A DNA stretch of 64,000 nt from CAWFXC01 sp963819735 (GCA_963819735.1 CAWFXC010000005.1:434001-498000); one strand, 5' to 3'; shown: positions 7,911 through 16,966, numbered from the stretch's first letter. Numbers and translations are program-made. Notes: a model not told the origin generated them from the letters alone.

Positions 7911-9431
7911 CTACGGGGACGGGAGGCGCAGCGCGAGGAGTTGTGGTGTCTTGGTCTGGCCGACGGGGATGTAGATCGTGTCCCCGACCGGGGTGAGCCA
8001 GCCGTTGATGCCGCCGCCCGCCTTGTGCTGCCAGACGATCTTGCCCGTGTCGCGTCGCAGGCCGATGACGGTGCCGTCGAGGAGCGCGGTGAACACGAGG
8101 TTGTTCACGAGGGTGGTGCCGCCCAGCGGATCACCGGGGACCTTCGTGTCCCAGACGATCTTCCCGCGCCTCGCGTCGACGGCGACGACTTCACCAGGGT
8201 GAGTTCCGAGTTGGCCGCCGAAGTAGGCGGTCTTGTCGGGTTGCAGCGTTGACGGCGCGTTGAGCGTCGCGACGTAGACGATCCCGGCCGCGGTGGCCGG
8301 TGGCGTCTCGACCCCGCCGTAGGTGCCGGGAGACACCGTGGTGGGTCCCTGCAGCACGAGGTCCGTGTCGTGCGCGTGCACGCCCACTGATCGTTGCCAC
8401 AACACGCGCCCGGTGGCGGGGTCGAGGCCGAGGACCTCGCCCGACTTGCCCGCGCTGACCACCACTTCGCGCCCGTTGGCGAGTCGAGCGAGCAGGACGT
8501 GTACCTGATCGCGGTCGTAGAGGTCGTGTTTGGTCACCTGGTGGTACCAGCGCAGCCGGCCGGTGTCGACGTCGAGGGCGACGACGGAATCGGTGTAGAG
8601 ATTGTCGCCCGGACGACTCGTGCCGTTCGGGAACGCGGTGGTCCCGGGAAACGGCGCGGGGTTCGCGGTGCCGAAGAACACGATTCGTCGTTTGGTGTCG
8701 ATGGCAGGCGGATACCACGCACCACCGCCGGAGTTGACCTCCGGATGACCCCAGAGATCACCCTTCACGGTGTCGAAGGACCAGCGCACGGTACCGGTCG
8801 CGGCGTCGAGCGCGTAGATCGTGCCGCGGTCGCCGGGCTTGTAGATCCCGGCGATGCTCACCGGCACGGTCGAGGCGAAGACGATTCCGTCGAACACCGT
8901 CGGTTGAATGTCGACGCCCAGGGTCTTCGTGGTCGAGAGCCGGGTGCGCCACAACTGCTTCCCCGTGCTCTGGTCGAGCGCCAGCACGCCGTCGGATCCG
9001 GCGTCGGCGAACACGCGCCCGCCGGCGATCGCGACGCCGAACGGACCGATGTTGAAACCGGTCGCGGGGCTGGTCCAACGCGTCGCGCCGGTGTCGGCGT
9101 CGAGCGCGACGACTGCGCCGAGACCTCCTTGCAGGAACACCGTGTGGTCGACGACGACGGGTGCCGTCGACAACGCCGAGAAGCCGGGGAGGTCAGTGGT
9201 GAATGCAGGATCGAGTCGGTCGACGTTCGCAGCCGTGATCGAGCTGCCGACGGCGGCACGCGTGTTGTCGAGGTTCTGACCCGCGAGCGGCCAATCGGCC
9301 GCCGCGGAGGACCCGGGTTCGGAGCCCGTCGGGGGTGCCGCCGAACTCGCCCCCGCCTTCGCGCCGGTGCTCGAGGCGAAGCCGCCGAGCAGGCAGCACA
9401 CGACCAGTGCGATGCCGGTCAGTCGGGCCAC
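7911..9431 (-). CDS. Secreted PQQ-like beta-propeller protein
   Basis: 506 residues, GTG start after AAGGGGGAA. A typical signal peptide (M-A-R-L-T-G-I-A-L-V-V-C-C-L-L-G-G) is followed by a Ser/Ala/Gly/Pro-rich linker, then repeated blades carrying the A-L-D/A-x-T-G-x-x-x-W signature (V-A-L-D-A-D-T-G-A-T-R-W, A-L-D-Q-S-T-G-K-Q-L-W and others, about seven). This pattern is shared by quinoprotein dehydrogenases (PQQ enzymes) and BamB-like scaffolds. The family also has catalytically inert members. The Cys pair at residues 12-13 lies inside the signal peptide; a lipobox is not clear. Function: extracellular oxidation of an alcohol, or a binding scaffold; the sequence does not decide. Confidence 0.8.
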   Translation of the reverse strand: MARLTGIALVVCCLLGGFASSTGAKAGASSAAPPTGSEPGSSAAADWPLAGQNLDNTRAAVGSSITAANVDRLDPAFTTDLPGFSALSTAPVVVDHTVFLQGGLGAVVALDADTGATRWTSPATGFNIGPFGVAIAGGRVFADAGSDGVLALDQSTGKQLWRTRLSTTKTLGVDIQPTVFDGIVFASTVPVSIAGIYKPGDRGTIYALDAATGTVRWSFDTVKGDLWGHPEVNSGGGAWYPPAIDTKRRIVFFGTANPAPFPGTTAFPNGTSRPGDNLYTDSVVALDVDTGRLRWYHQVTKHDLYDRDQVHVLLARLANGREVVVSAGKSGEVLGLDPATGRVLWQRSVGVHAHDTDLVLQGPTTVSPGTYGGVETPPATAAGIVYVATLNAPSTLQPDKTAYFGGQLGTHPGEVVAVDARRGKIVWDTKVPGDPLGGTTLVNNLVFTALLDGTVIGLRRDTGKIVWQHKAGGGINGWLTPVGDTIYIPVGQTKTPQLLALRLPSP

Positions 9432-9639
9432 GCTTCCCCCTTGGTCGACTCGATCGCCGTCAGCCCCGGCGACGCCGGGCGCCGATGCTTACACCAAGCA
9501 CCGGGAATCGATGCCCCTCGCGCACCGGATCAAGCCTCTGACCTGCACGTTCGCGGGGGACTGGAGTCCGAGTCACGAGACTGTGCAGCCCCGCGCGGAC
9601 TTGGTGCGGGAACCCAGTTAGCCTGCGGGACGTTCTTGT

Positions 9640-9649
9640 ACCGATCGGT
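9640..9649. promoter_or_regulatory. 10-bp perfect palindrome, possible operator
   Basis: ACCGATCGGT is a perfect palindrome 43 bases upstream of the binding-protein start, in the 261-base divergent gap between the propeller gene and the second LivK-like gene (9432-9692). TetR-type repressors often bind such sites. The rest of the gap shows no other recognisable element. Confidence 0.3.
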
Positions 9650-9692
9650 CGGATCCAAGCCGTTCCGGTAGGACGCACACATGGGGGGAACC

Positions 9693-10955
9693 ATGAGGAC
9701 AGGCACTCGGAGCCGCGCCCGGCTGGCGACGTCCGCGGTCGTGGTGGTGGTCGCGCTGAGCGCGACGCTGCTCGCCTCGGTTCCGGCGGGGGCGGCGCGT
9801 TCGGTGCGCGGATTCGACGGCACCACGCTGAAGGTGGCCGGTCTCGGCATCGCCGCGCAGCTGCCCACGGCGGAGACCGGCGCGCGGGCGCGTATCCAGC
9901 GCTTCAACGACAACAACGAGATCAAGGGCGTCAAGATCCAGTACGTCGAGTTCGCCGACGACAAGCAGGACCCGGCCACCGCGCTGAGCGAAGCGCGCCG
10001 GCTCGTCAGCCAGGACCAGGTGTTCGCGATCGTGGGCGACGTCTCGCAGTACAACCCGGTTGAATATCTCTCGCAGCAGCACGTGCCGTACTTCGGGTGG
10101 GCGTTCGACGCCACCTACTGCAGCTCCAAGCCGACCACCACGTTGTGGGGTTTCGGGTTCAACGGCTGCAGCGTCCCGGCGACGCCGTCGTTCCTGACCA
10201 ACACCGCCGCTTCGATCTACGCGTACGCGAGCAAGCAGACGGGCAAGCCGCACCCGACTGCGGTGCTGGTCGGCAACGACACCACCTCGAGCAAGAACGC
10301 GGGGAAGCACTCGGTGATCGTGTTCACCGGTGCCGGCTTCAAGGTGGTGGCGAACCAGACGAGCATGCCGGTGCCCCCGATCGCGGACTACACGCCGTAC
10401 GCGCAGGCCGCGTTGACCGGCGACAACGGGAAGGCACCCGACGTGATCGCGTGCCTGCTCGCGACCGACTGCATCCCGATGTACAACCTGATCAAGGCCA
10501 ACGGGTACAAGGGCATCTTCATGAGCTCGCTGTACTCGAACCTGCTGGTGAACAACATGAACGGCAGTGCGGTCAACACTGCGTTCGTGAACCCGCTCGA
10601 GAGCAACCCCGGAATGGACCAGATGAAGAAGGACCTCGACGCGGTCAAGCCGGGTGAGGGTGCGAAGGTCGACTCCGGCACCATCGCCGGGTACACGTCG
10701 ACCGACATGTTCATCCAGGCGCTCAAGACGGCGGCGAAGAAGGGCAAGGCGAACATCACCCCTGAGGCAGTGCAGAAGGCCGCCTCGGTGCAGACCTGGC
10801 AGCTGAAAGGCGTCGCCGGACCGGTCGCCTACCCGAAGTCCACGGTCGCCAGCTACCCGGCCTGCAGCAGCCTCTACGTGAGCGACGGCACGAACTGGAA
10901 CACCACCGAGCCGTACACGTGCTCGAACCAGACGTTCAAGGTGCCGAAGGGCTGA
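9693..10955 (+). CDS. ABC transporter substrate-binding protein, LivK-like (second copy)
   Basis: 420 residues. The start at 9693 follows GGGGGGA; the in-frame ATG at 9681 overlaps that RBS and is less likely. Arg-rich n-region, hydrophobic core and A-G-A-A-R form a signal peptide of about 33 residues. The body matches the protein at 4920: F-A-D-D-K-Q-D-P-A-T-A-L-S-E, L-V-S-Q-D-Q, S-T-D-M-F-I-Q-A-L-K, and a Cys-containing C-terminus (Y-P-A-C-S-S-L / Y-T-C-S). The four paired Cys positions conserved between both copies may form disulfides. Again no permease or ATP-binding genes are nearby. Ligand unknown. Confidence 0.9.
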   Translation: MRTGTRSRARLATSAVVVVVALSATLLASVPAGAARSVRGFDGTTLKVAGLGIAAQLPTAETGARARIQRFNDNNEIKGVKIQYVEFADDKQDPATALSEARRLVSQDQVFAIVGDVSQYNPVEYLSQQHVPYFGWAFDATYCSSKPTTTLWGFGFNGCSVPATPSFLTNTAASIYAYASKQTGKPHPTAVLVGNDTTSSKNAGKHSVIVFTGAGFKVVANQTSMPVPPIADYTPYAQAALTGDNGKAPDVIACLLATDCIPMYNLIKANGYKGIFMSSLYSNLLVNNMNGSAVNTAFVNPLESNPGMDQMKKDLDAVKPGEGAKVDSGTIAGYTSTDMFIQALKTAAKKGKANITPEAVQKAASVQTWQLKGVAGPVAYPKSTVASYPACSSLYVSDGTNWNTTEPYTCSNQTFKVPKG

Positions 10956-11088
10956 CCGAACCGAACCCCTCGCCTCCCGGCATCGCCGACGAGGACCGAA
11001 TCGACGCCGACCGGGGGAGCGCGCGACGCTCTCCGCGACTCACTGCCGTCGCCTGCCCGCGGGCCGGCCGCTCATCGTGGAGAACCTC

Positions 11089-11532
11089 ATGAACCAGCAG
11101 GAAGTGGCCGACCTGGTCGAGATCCACCAGATGGCGGCGCGCTACATGGCGCTCTCGGCCCGCAAGGAGCAGGACATGTCGCGCTGGCTCGAGGTCTTCA
11201 CTGCCGACGGCGAGTACAACGCGTTCGGTACGCCCTACGGCCTCGACGAGTTCCCGATGCTGCTCAACAGTGCGCCCCCCGGGCAGTACATCGGCAACAT
11301 GCCCGTCGTCGAGTTCCACGGCGACACTGCGACCGGTGTGCAGCACTACGTGTTCATCGACCAGACGAACCACAAGATGCGCCTCGCCTGGTACAGCGAC
11401 GAGTACGTGCGCACGGAGAACGGTTGGCGCATCCGGAAGCGGTCGACCACCTTCATGCGTCGCGACGGCTCGTACGACCACGGCAACGAACACGATCCCG
11501 CGCGCTACGTCGGCGGCAAGGAGACCGAGTAG
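11089..11532 (+). CDS. SnoaL-like / NTF2-fold protein
   Basis: 147 residues; the ATG at 11089 has GTGGAG 6 bases upstream (a GTG at 11077 is possible but overlaps that RBS). The N-terminal helix L-V-E-I-H-Q-M-A-A-R-Y, F-T-A-D-G-E-Y-N and the C-terminal strands ending in R-K-R-S-T-T-F-M match SnoaL_4-type polyketide-cyclase-fold proteins. These include ring-hydroxylating dioxygenase small-subunit relatives. It stands alone, 133 bases after the binding-protein gene, and converges on MarR. Function unknown. Confidence 0.75.
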   Translation: MNQQEVADLVEIHQMAARYMALSARKEQDMSRWLEVFTADGEYNAFGTPYGLDEFPMLLNSAPPGQYIGNMPVVEFHGDTATGVQHYVFIDQTNHKMRLAWYSDEYVRTENGWRIRKRSTTFMRRDGSYDHGNEHDPARYVGGKETE

Positions 11533-11557
11533 CGGAGCCGGCCGCCGGCCGCACCGT

Positions 11558-12061
11558 TCAGGGCGTGCCGAGCGTGTCGCCAGCTCCCGCGCGGATCTTG
11601 TTCATGAGACCGACGAGCTGATTCAGTTCCTGCTGCGTGAGCGGGATGGTCGAGAACAGGTTCCGGTTCAATTCGTCGACGGCTTTGTCGAACACGCGCC
11701 GCCCCTTCGCGGTGATCTCGGCGAGCACCGTGCGGCCGTCGCCGGGATGGGGGAGACGCCGGATCAGCCCGGCCACCTCGAGGCGGTCGACGGAGCTGGT
11801 CACGGTGCCCGGTGTGATCCAGAGCCGCGCCCCGACCTGGCCGAGCGGCAGCCGTTCGCCCTGCCGGAGCAGGCCGAGCACCTGATACCGGGCGAAGGTG
11901 AGATCGAGCGGTCGCAGGAGGTCGTTCGCCTGCGCGAGCAGGATCTGCCAGCCGCGCATCACCGAGACGACCGCGGCAACCCCTGCCGAGCTCTCCTCCC
12001 AGCCCTGGGTGATCCAGTGCTGGCGGGAGGCATCAACGGGGTCGTACGCGAGCCGAGACAT
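11558..12061 (-). CDS. MarR-family transcriptional regulator
   Basis: 167 residues with the MarR winged helix-turn-helix at about residues 50-125: L-T-F-A-R-Y-Q-V-L-G-L-L, L-G-Q-V-G-A-R-L recognition helix, S-S-V-D-R-L-E-V-A-G-L-I-R-R wing and D-G-R-T-V-L-A-E-I-T strand. The D-x-R-x5-T/I-T signature is intact. These dimers usually repress catabolic or efflux genes and release DNA on binding phenolic or CoA ligands. It is the last gene of the minus-strand M24/CoA-transferase operon, 11 bases downstream, so it probably regulates that operon. Confidence 0.92.
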   Translation of the reverse strand: MSRLAYDPVDASRQHWITQGWEESSAGVAAVVSVMRGWQILLAQANDLLRPLDLTFARYQVLGLLRQGERLPLGQVGARLWITPGTVTSSVDRLEVAGLIRRLPHPGDGRTVLAEITAKGRRVFDKAVDELNRNLFSTIPLTQQELNQLVGLMNKIRAGAGDTLGTP

Positions 12062-12072
12062 GTGGCGACATG

Positions 12073-14508
12073 CTATGGAAGCGGAGCCGTTCCGATGACG
12101 TGGTCGGCTTCGAGGGCCGCGACCTCATCGTCGGTGAACCCGATTGCCGCCAGCGTCGCGTGGGTGTGCTCGCCGAACCGCGGGGCGTGCCTCACGTGGA
12201 ACCGTTCGGGGCCGCGCGAGAAGCGAATCGGAAGCGTCGCATGGCGCGCGGTGCCGGCCACGGGATGGTCGACCGATTCGAAGAAGCCGCGGAAGCGGAG
12301 CGGAAGGAGTTCGCCCTGCTGATGTGGCTGCAACACGTGAGCCACCGGGACGCCCGCGTCCCACAGGCACTCCACGATCTCGTCGCCGCGGCGCCCGTCG
12401 CACCATGCCGACAAGTGGGCGTCGATCAGGTCGTGCTGCTCGCGGCGTCCCGGCACGGTCAGCAACGTCGGCTCCATTGCCCACTCCGGCTGCCCGAGCG
12501 CGGTTCGGAGTGCCTGCCACTCCTCGTCGGTCGTCACCGAGATGGCGACCCACGAGTCGCGGGTGCCGTCGCCACCCGGATCGGCGGGATCGGCGGTGCG
12601 GTACAGGTTCTGCGGGGCCGCGGTCGGGCCGCGGTTGCCGTCGCGCTCGAGCCGCGCGCCGTAGGCCGAGTACTCGATGACCTGTTCGGCCGCCACGTTG
12701 ATCGCGGCGTCGACCATCGCGGCCTCGACCAGCGCGCCGTCGCCGGTTTGTTCGCGGCGCTCGAGCGCGAGCAACAGGCCCACCAGCGCATGGATGCCGG
12801 CCGCGGGATCACCGACGCAGTACGGGGAGAGGGGATTGGCGTCGGGATAGCCCGTCATCCAGCTGAGCCCCGACGCGTCCTCCATGACGAACGCGAACGC
12901 GGGATCGTCGCGCCACGGCCCGTCGAGCCCGAACCCGGGCATGCGGACCATCACGAGATCGGGGCGAATGGCGCGGGCGGCGTCGAAGTCGAGCCCGATC
13001 TGCTCCAGGACGCGCGGTGTGTAGTTCTCGACGATCACGTCGCAGGTCGCGAGCAGCCGGCGGAGCGCGTCGCGCCCGCGTTCGTCGGCCAGGTCGAGGG
13101 TGACGCTCTGCTTGTTGGTGTTCAGGGCGGAGAAGATCCCACACCGCTCCCACCACTGATCCTCGGTGAACGGAATGCCCGCGAGCGTGCGAGTGCCGTC
13201 GGGTCGGGAGGGCGATTCGATGTGGATGACCTCGGCCCCGAGCAGGGCGAGGATGTGTGTGGCGAGCGGTCCGGCCCAGAACGCAGTCATGTCGAGCACG
13301 CGCAGGCCCGCGAACGGGAGCGGCCGCTCGTCGGTGGGCGTCGGGGTGGGGGACGACGACGCTTGCGGCGGCCGCGGCGGTGTCGCGTTCATCGCGGTGT
13401 GCTCACCGAGGCGCGGGGCGGGCTCGGGCGGGCGCAGCATCGAGGGTCGCATACGGAACGGAGGGCCGGGTTGCGTGAAGCCGTCGCGCGGGTTCTCGAC
13501 GAACGAGCCGCGCACGCGGAAGTGGTCGGTTGCCGGAAGCGTGGCTCCAGTGCCGATCGGTGCGTGGGGGATCCGGAATGCCGCCGCCAGGTCGAGGATC
13601 TCCTCGACCGTGTGGTGGCCCGCCCAGTCGTGGATCAACTGCGCGATTGGCGCCCGGTTGGTGCGGAGCGAGGGATCCTCGCTCCACTCGGGGTGGCCGA
13701 CCATCACCCCGAAGTCGAGCCACTGCTGACCGGTACCGGTGCCGAGGCCGACGAGCCCGTCACGCGCCGTTTCGATCCCCGGCGTCGGGATGGACCGGCC
13801 GGACCGGTACGGCCGGTCGGCCAGGTCGAAGAACGTGACCGGGTAGTAAGTGAGGCACAGCGCCTGCACCTCGAGCATGGACACGTCGACGAGCTCGCCG
13901 GGGTCGCCGGGGTCGCCGACCCGATGGCGCGCCCGCGACACCAGCGTGCCGATCGCGGCGTACGCGCCGCTGAGCCACTCGCCCACCTGACCCCCCACGG
14001 CGACCGGTGGTCGGTCGGGCGCGCCGCGGCCCAGCCCGATGATCCCGCCCGACCACGCCTGGAGGGTGAACTCGGTGGCCCGGCGGTCGCGCCATGGCCC
14101 GTCGAGGCCGAACGGGGTGATGGCGGTGACGGTGAGGTGGGGGTGGGAGCGCCGGAGCGCCGCCGGATCGAGTGCCGGGTGCGCGGCGAGACGCGAACCG
14201 CGCGACCACACGACCGCGTCGGCCGAGTCGAGCAGTCGGGCGACGGTCGCGAGGTCGTCGTCGCGATCGGCGTCGGCGACGGAGCTCGTCTTCGAGCACG
14301 CGAGGAAGCTGAACAGCGCGCCGTCGCCGTCGGCGGGGATCGCCGCGCCCGACGCCGACCAGCGACGCAGGGGATCGCCGTCGGGATCCTCGACTTTGAT
14401 CACGTCGGCGCCGCCGTCGGCCAGGAGTTTCGTGCAGTAAGCGCCGGCGATGCCCGTGGACAGATCGACGACGACGTAGCCGTCGAGCGGAGACCCGGAC
14501 GACGTCAT
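12073..14508 (-). CDS. Double-length family III CoA-transferase (CaiB/BaiF-CaiB/BaiF fusion)
   Basis: 811 residues, about twice the usual 380-400 of a family III CoA-transferase. Residues 1-370 (Y-V-V-V-D-L-S-T-G-I-A-G... L-L-A-D-G-G-A-D-V-I-K-V-E) and about 410-811 (R-V-L-D-M-T-A-F-W-A-G-P... L-A-L-L-G-A-E-V-I-H-I-E-S) each begin with the Rossmann-like CaiB N-terminus. A Pro/Thr-rich linker lies between them. Family III enzymes move CoA between carboxylic acids through an aspartyl-CoA thioester. The C-terminal half keeps a Gly-Asp in the expected place (C-V-G-D-P-A-A-G); the N-terminal half reads V-G-E-W there, so it may be inactive. Next to two M24 genes and MarR. Substrate unknown. Confidence 0.9.
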   Translation of the reverse strand: MTSSGSPLDGYVVVDLSTGIAGAYCTKLLADGGADVIKVEDPDGDPLRRWSASGAAIPADGDGALFSFLACSKTSSVADADRDDDLATVARLLDSADAVVWSRGSRLAAHPALDPAALRRSHPHLTVTAITPFGLDGPWRDRRATEFTLQAWSGGIIGLGRGAPDRPPVAVGGQVGEWLSGAYAAIGTLVSRARHRVGDPGDPGELVDVSMLEVQALCLTYYPVTFFDLADRPYRSGRSIPTPGIETARDGLVGLGTGTGQQWLDFGVMVGHPEWSEDPSLRTNRAPIAQLIHDWAGHHTVEEILDLAAAFRIPHAPIGTGATLPATDHFRVRGSFVENPRDGFTQPGPPFRMRPSMLRPPEPAPRLGEHTAMNATPPRPPQASSSPTPTPTDERPLPFAGLRVLDMTAFWAGPLATHILALLGAEVIHIESPSRPDGTRTLAGIPFTEDQWWERCGIFSALNTNKQSVTLDLADERGRDALRRLLATCDVIVENYTPRVLEQIGLDFDAARAIRPDLVMVRMPGFGLDGPWRDDPAFAFVMEDASGLSWMTGYPDANPLSPYCVGDPAAGIHALVGLLLALERREQTGDGALVEAAMVDAAINVAAEQVIEYSAYGARLERDGNRGPTAAPQNLYRTADPADPGGDGTRDSWVAISVTTDEEWQALRTALGQPEWAMEPTLLTVPGRREQHDLIDAHLSAWCDGRRGDEIVECLWDAGVPVAHVLQPHQQGELLPLRFRGFFESVDHPVAGTARHATLPIRFSRGPERFHVRHAPRFGEHTHATLAAIGFTDDEVAALEADHVIGTAPLP

Positions 14509-14514
14509 GAACCG

Positions 14515-15630
14515 CTACGCGCTCCACCGGGGGCTCGACGTGAGCACCTCGGGTGCGGTGTCCGTGATCAGCACCGCTTCCTGCCCGATGACGGCACCCA
14601 CCTCGGCGTCGGCAACGTAGCCGGTGACCGCGACGACCGTGCCCACGTCGAACCGCGCGGCCGCCGCAGTTCGCGGGAGGTCGCGGACCACGAGTGGTTC
14701 GTCGAGGCCCAGCCCCAGTCCGCGAGCGATCGGTACCCCGGGTACCGGTTCGCCGGCCGCTTCGTACGCGGCGAACAGCGCATCGCCGGTCGCTCCCGGC
14801 CGGCACGCCTTGGCGAGCCGGGCCCACAGCGCGTCCCACCGCCGGTACAGGTCGCGCGCGCGAGACGCGTGCCCGCTTTCACCCGCGAGCCAGGTGCGGC
14901 CGACCTCACCCGTGTACCCACCGGCGACGACGCCTGCGGCAAACGAAACGAGATCGCCGTCGCGAACCCGCGCGTCGCGACTGTGCCTCGGCGGTGTCGT
15001 GATCCGCACGACGTCCTGAATGGCCGGCGTCGTGACGCCGTGTGACGCGATGGCATCCATGAACACGCCGCTGAGCTCGCGCTCGCTGACGCCCGGATGT
15101 AGCCCGGCGACCGCCGTCGCGAGCCCGGACTCGGCGATGGCGATGGCGGCGCGGATTGCGGTCACCTCTTCGTCGGTCTTCACCCGCCTCGCTTCGCTGA
15201 GCGCGCGTTCGCCGTCGACCATCTCGGCCCCGGGGAATGCCGTCCGCAGGAGCCGCGCGAACAGCGGTGACAGCGCATCGGTGCCGACGCGTCGCGGTTC
15301 GACCGCGTCGCCGATGCGTTGCAGCACCGACACGAGGTTCATCGGGTTCCACGTGAGGCCGTAGAGGTGCTCGTGCGGGATCTCGTCGGGCACGCCTTCG
15401 TCCCATGTGCTCAGCAGGTGGACGGCGCCGGTGGCGCGTACGAGCACGCAACCCGGCGCGAACGCACGCGCCCCGGCGTTCCAGAGCAGCGGCGCGCCCG
15501 CGACGTAGCGGATGTTGGCGGGGCGTCCGAGCACGAGGATGTCGAGATCGTGCACGGCCATCGCGGCGAGGGCGCGGCGGCGGCGTCCGTACCGCAAGGC
15601 CCGTTCGTCGGGCAGGACGTCAGTCGCCAT
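14515..15630 (-). CDS. M24 (pita-bread fold) hydrolase homologue lacking metal ligands
   Basis: 371 residues with the creatinase/aminopeptidase-P layout: N-terminal alpha/beta domain (I-L-V-L-G-R-P-A-N-I-R-Y-V-A-G) and C-terminal pita-bread domain. The metal site is largely gone. The stretch that is D-x-G...S-D-x-x-R-T in active enzymes reads S-F-A-A-G... G-E-V-G-R-T (about residue 230). The G-H-G-x-G motif reads A-R-G-L-G-L-G, and the I-E-P Glu is replaced (A-V-T-G); only the last Glu (G-Q-E-A-V) remains. Creatinases also lack metal, so a metal-free hydrolase is possible, as is a regulatory partner of the intact paralogue upstream, which it overlaps by 11 bases. Confidence 0.85.
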   Translation of the reverse strand: MATDVLPDERALRYGRRRRALAAMAVHDLDILVLGRPANIRYVAGAPLLWNAGARAFAPGCVLVRATGAVHLLSTWDEGVPDEIPHEHLYGLTWNPMNLVSVLQRIGDAVEPRRVGTDALSPLFARLLRTAFPGAEMVDGERALSEARRVKTDEEVTAIRAAIAIAESGLATAVAGLHPGVSERELSGVFMDAIASHGVTTPAIQDVVRITTPPRHSRDARVRDGDLVSFAAGVVAGGYTGEVGRTWLAGESGHASRARDLYRRWDALWARLAKACRPGATGDALFAAYEAAGEPVPGVPIARGLGLGLDEPLVVRDLPRTAAAARFDVGTVVAVTGYVADAEVGAVIGQEAVLITDTAPEVLTSSPRWSA

Positions 15631-16831
15631 AGGGGTCGTAGGGGTAGTCGGTCAGGTTCCGGCAGCCGTCGTCGGTGACCACGAAGACGTTCTCCGACCG
15701 GTAGCCGTGGTGGCCCTCGTCCCACACGATCGGCTCGATCACGACGACCGTGCCCGTCTCGAACACGAGCCCGGCGTCGAACTCGTCACCCAGGTCGGAG
15801 CCGACGAACGGCATCTCCGCGCTGTCGAGCCCGAGCCCATGGCCGAGGTAGAAGTGGGCCATCCAGGGCCGCTCGCCGCCCACGGCCCGAGCGGCGCGGG
15901 TGAGATCGGCACCGGTGGCACCCGCGTGCAGCGCGCCGGTGGCGGCGTCGCTGATCGCGCGCCACTGCCGGTACTGCGCGTGCTGCCGAGCCGTCGGTTC
16001 GTTCCCGACGACCCACGTGCGCCCGAAGTCGGAGTGGAACCCGTCGCACAGGATCCCGGTGTCGACCCAGAGGACGTCGCCTTCGTCGAGCTCCCGCTCG
16101 GTCGTGAGCAACGGGCAGGCGATGTCGCCGTGGACCGTCCACGGGAGGTCGGCCTGCCGCCCGGGCATCACCTGCCAGATCGGGTCGAGGATGTTCGCAT
16201 CCGCGCCGAGGTCGAACACGCGGTGGAGGAAGCGGGCGGTCAGGTCGGTCTGCCGCATCCCCGGCTGCAGGTGCGCCTGCACGTCGACCATCGCCTGCTC
16301 GGTGATCCACAGCGCGTGGCGGAGACCCGCCAGCTCGTCGGGTGTCTTGACCAGGCGCGCGGGTCCGAGCACCTCGCTGGCGGCGCGGGGCGGCCACTCG
16401 GCGAACAGCAGGTGCTGGTTGCGGTTCATCGCCGCGGTCATGTCGTCGACCGCCACCGCGGCGTTCGACGGGACCAGACCGCGCCACACCTCGGCGAACG
16501 CCTCGATGCCCTCGTCGAAGTCGAGATACGTCGCGCCGTGCAGATGGTCAGCGTCGAGCTCGAGGTCGAGCGCGGCAACATCGTCACGGAACGTCGTGAA
16601 GAGGTGCGGCGATACGTCGTCGGCTACCACGATCGCGACGGGGCGCTCGACGTTGGCGCGGCCCGCGTCGTCGAGCGGCCAGGTGGCGCCGGTGGCGTAG
16701 GTGACGTTGCTGTTGCCCAACAGGAGCAGTGCATCGACGCCCTGTTCCGCCATCGCCGCGCGCAGGCGGACACTGCGCGCCCGTCGCATGCGGGTGAAGT
16801 CGGGCTGCGTGGGGATGTCGATCGTCGTCAT
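15620..16831 (-). CDS. M24-family metallohydrolase (Xaa-Pro peptidase-like)
   Basis: 403 residues. N-terminal domain with L-L-L-G-N-S-N-V-T-Y-A-T-G; C-terminal pita-bread domain with all five usual metal ligands visible: V-D-T-G near residue 258, H-S-D-F-G-R-T, G-H-G-L-G-L near 331, V-I-E-P near 365, and S-E-N-V-F-V. In this family two Mn or Co ions cleave Xaa-Pro peptides or small amides. Many environmental members act on non-peptide substrates. It is the first gene of the operon with the degenerate paralogue, the fused CoA-transferase and MarR. The divergent gap to the VOC gene contains an operator-like site at 16950. Confidence 0.92.
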   Translation of the reverse strand: MTTIDIPTQPDFTRMRRARSVRLRAAMAEQGVDALLLLGNSNVTYATGATWPLDDAGRANVERPVAIVVADDVSPHLFTTFRDDVAALDLELDADHLHGATYLDFDEGIEAFAEVWRGLVPSNAAVAVDDMTAAMNRNQHLLFAEWPPRAASEVLGPARLVKTPDELAGLRHALWITEQAMVDVQAHLQPGMRQTDLTARFLHRVFDLGADANILDPIWQVMPGRQADLPWTVHGDIACPLLTTERELDEGDVLWVDTGILCDGFHSDFGRTWVVGNEPTARQHAQYRQWRAISDAATGALHAGATGADLTRAARAVGGERPWMAHFYLGHGLGLDSAEMPFVGSDLGDEFDAGLVFETGTVVVIEPIVWDEGHHGYRSENVFVVTDDGCRNLTDYPYDPYGD

Positions 16832-16949
16832 GCCGGCGGACCGATCTCACCACGGTCGCGGCGCGTTTCCCCAGGCGTGTCCACTGGAGTGTCCACTCGA
16901 GTTCCCCCCGACACCGTGGTCCGGCCCTCGGCGACTGCTGGTTGCGTTT

Positions 16950-16966
16950 TTACTTTGATATCGTAA
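16950..16966. promoter_or_regulatory. TTAC-N9-GTAA operator, copy 1
   Basis: TTACTTTGATATCGTAA. Read on the other strand it matches the site at 17476-17492 at 14 of 17 positions. It sits between a weak -35 (TTGCGT, 16942-16947) and a possible -10 (TAAGAC, 16964-16969) upstream of the VOC gene, the position expected for a repressor site. Confidence 0.5.

Noticed and set aside
12070..15045. A 991-codon open frame on the plus strand
   Set aside because: It is antisense to the CoA-transferase and M24 genes and has the Arg/Gly/Ala-rich composition of high-GC shadow frames.
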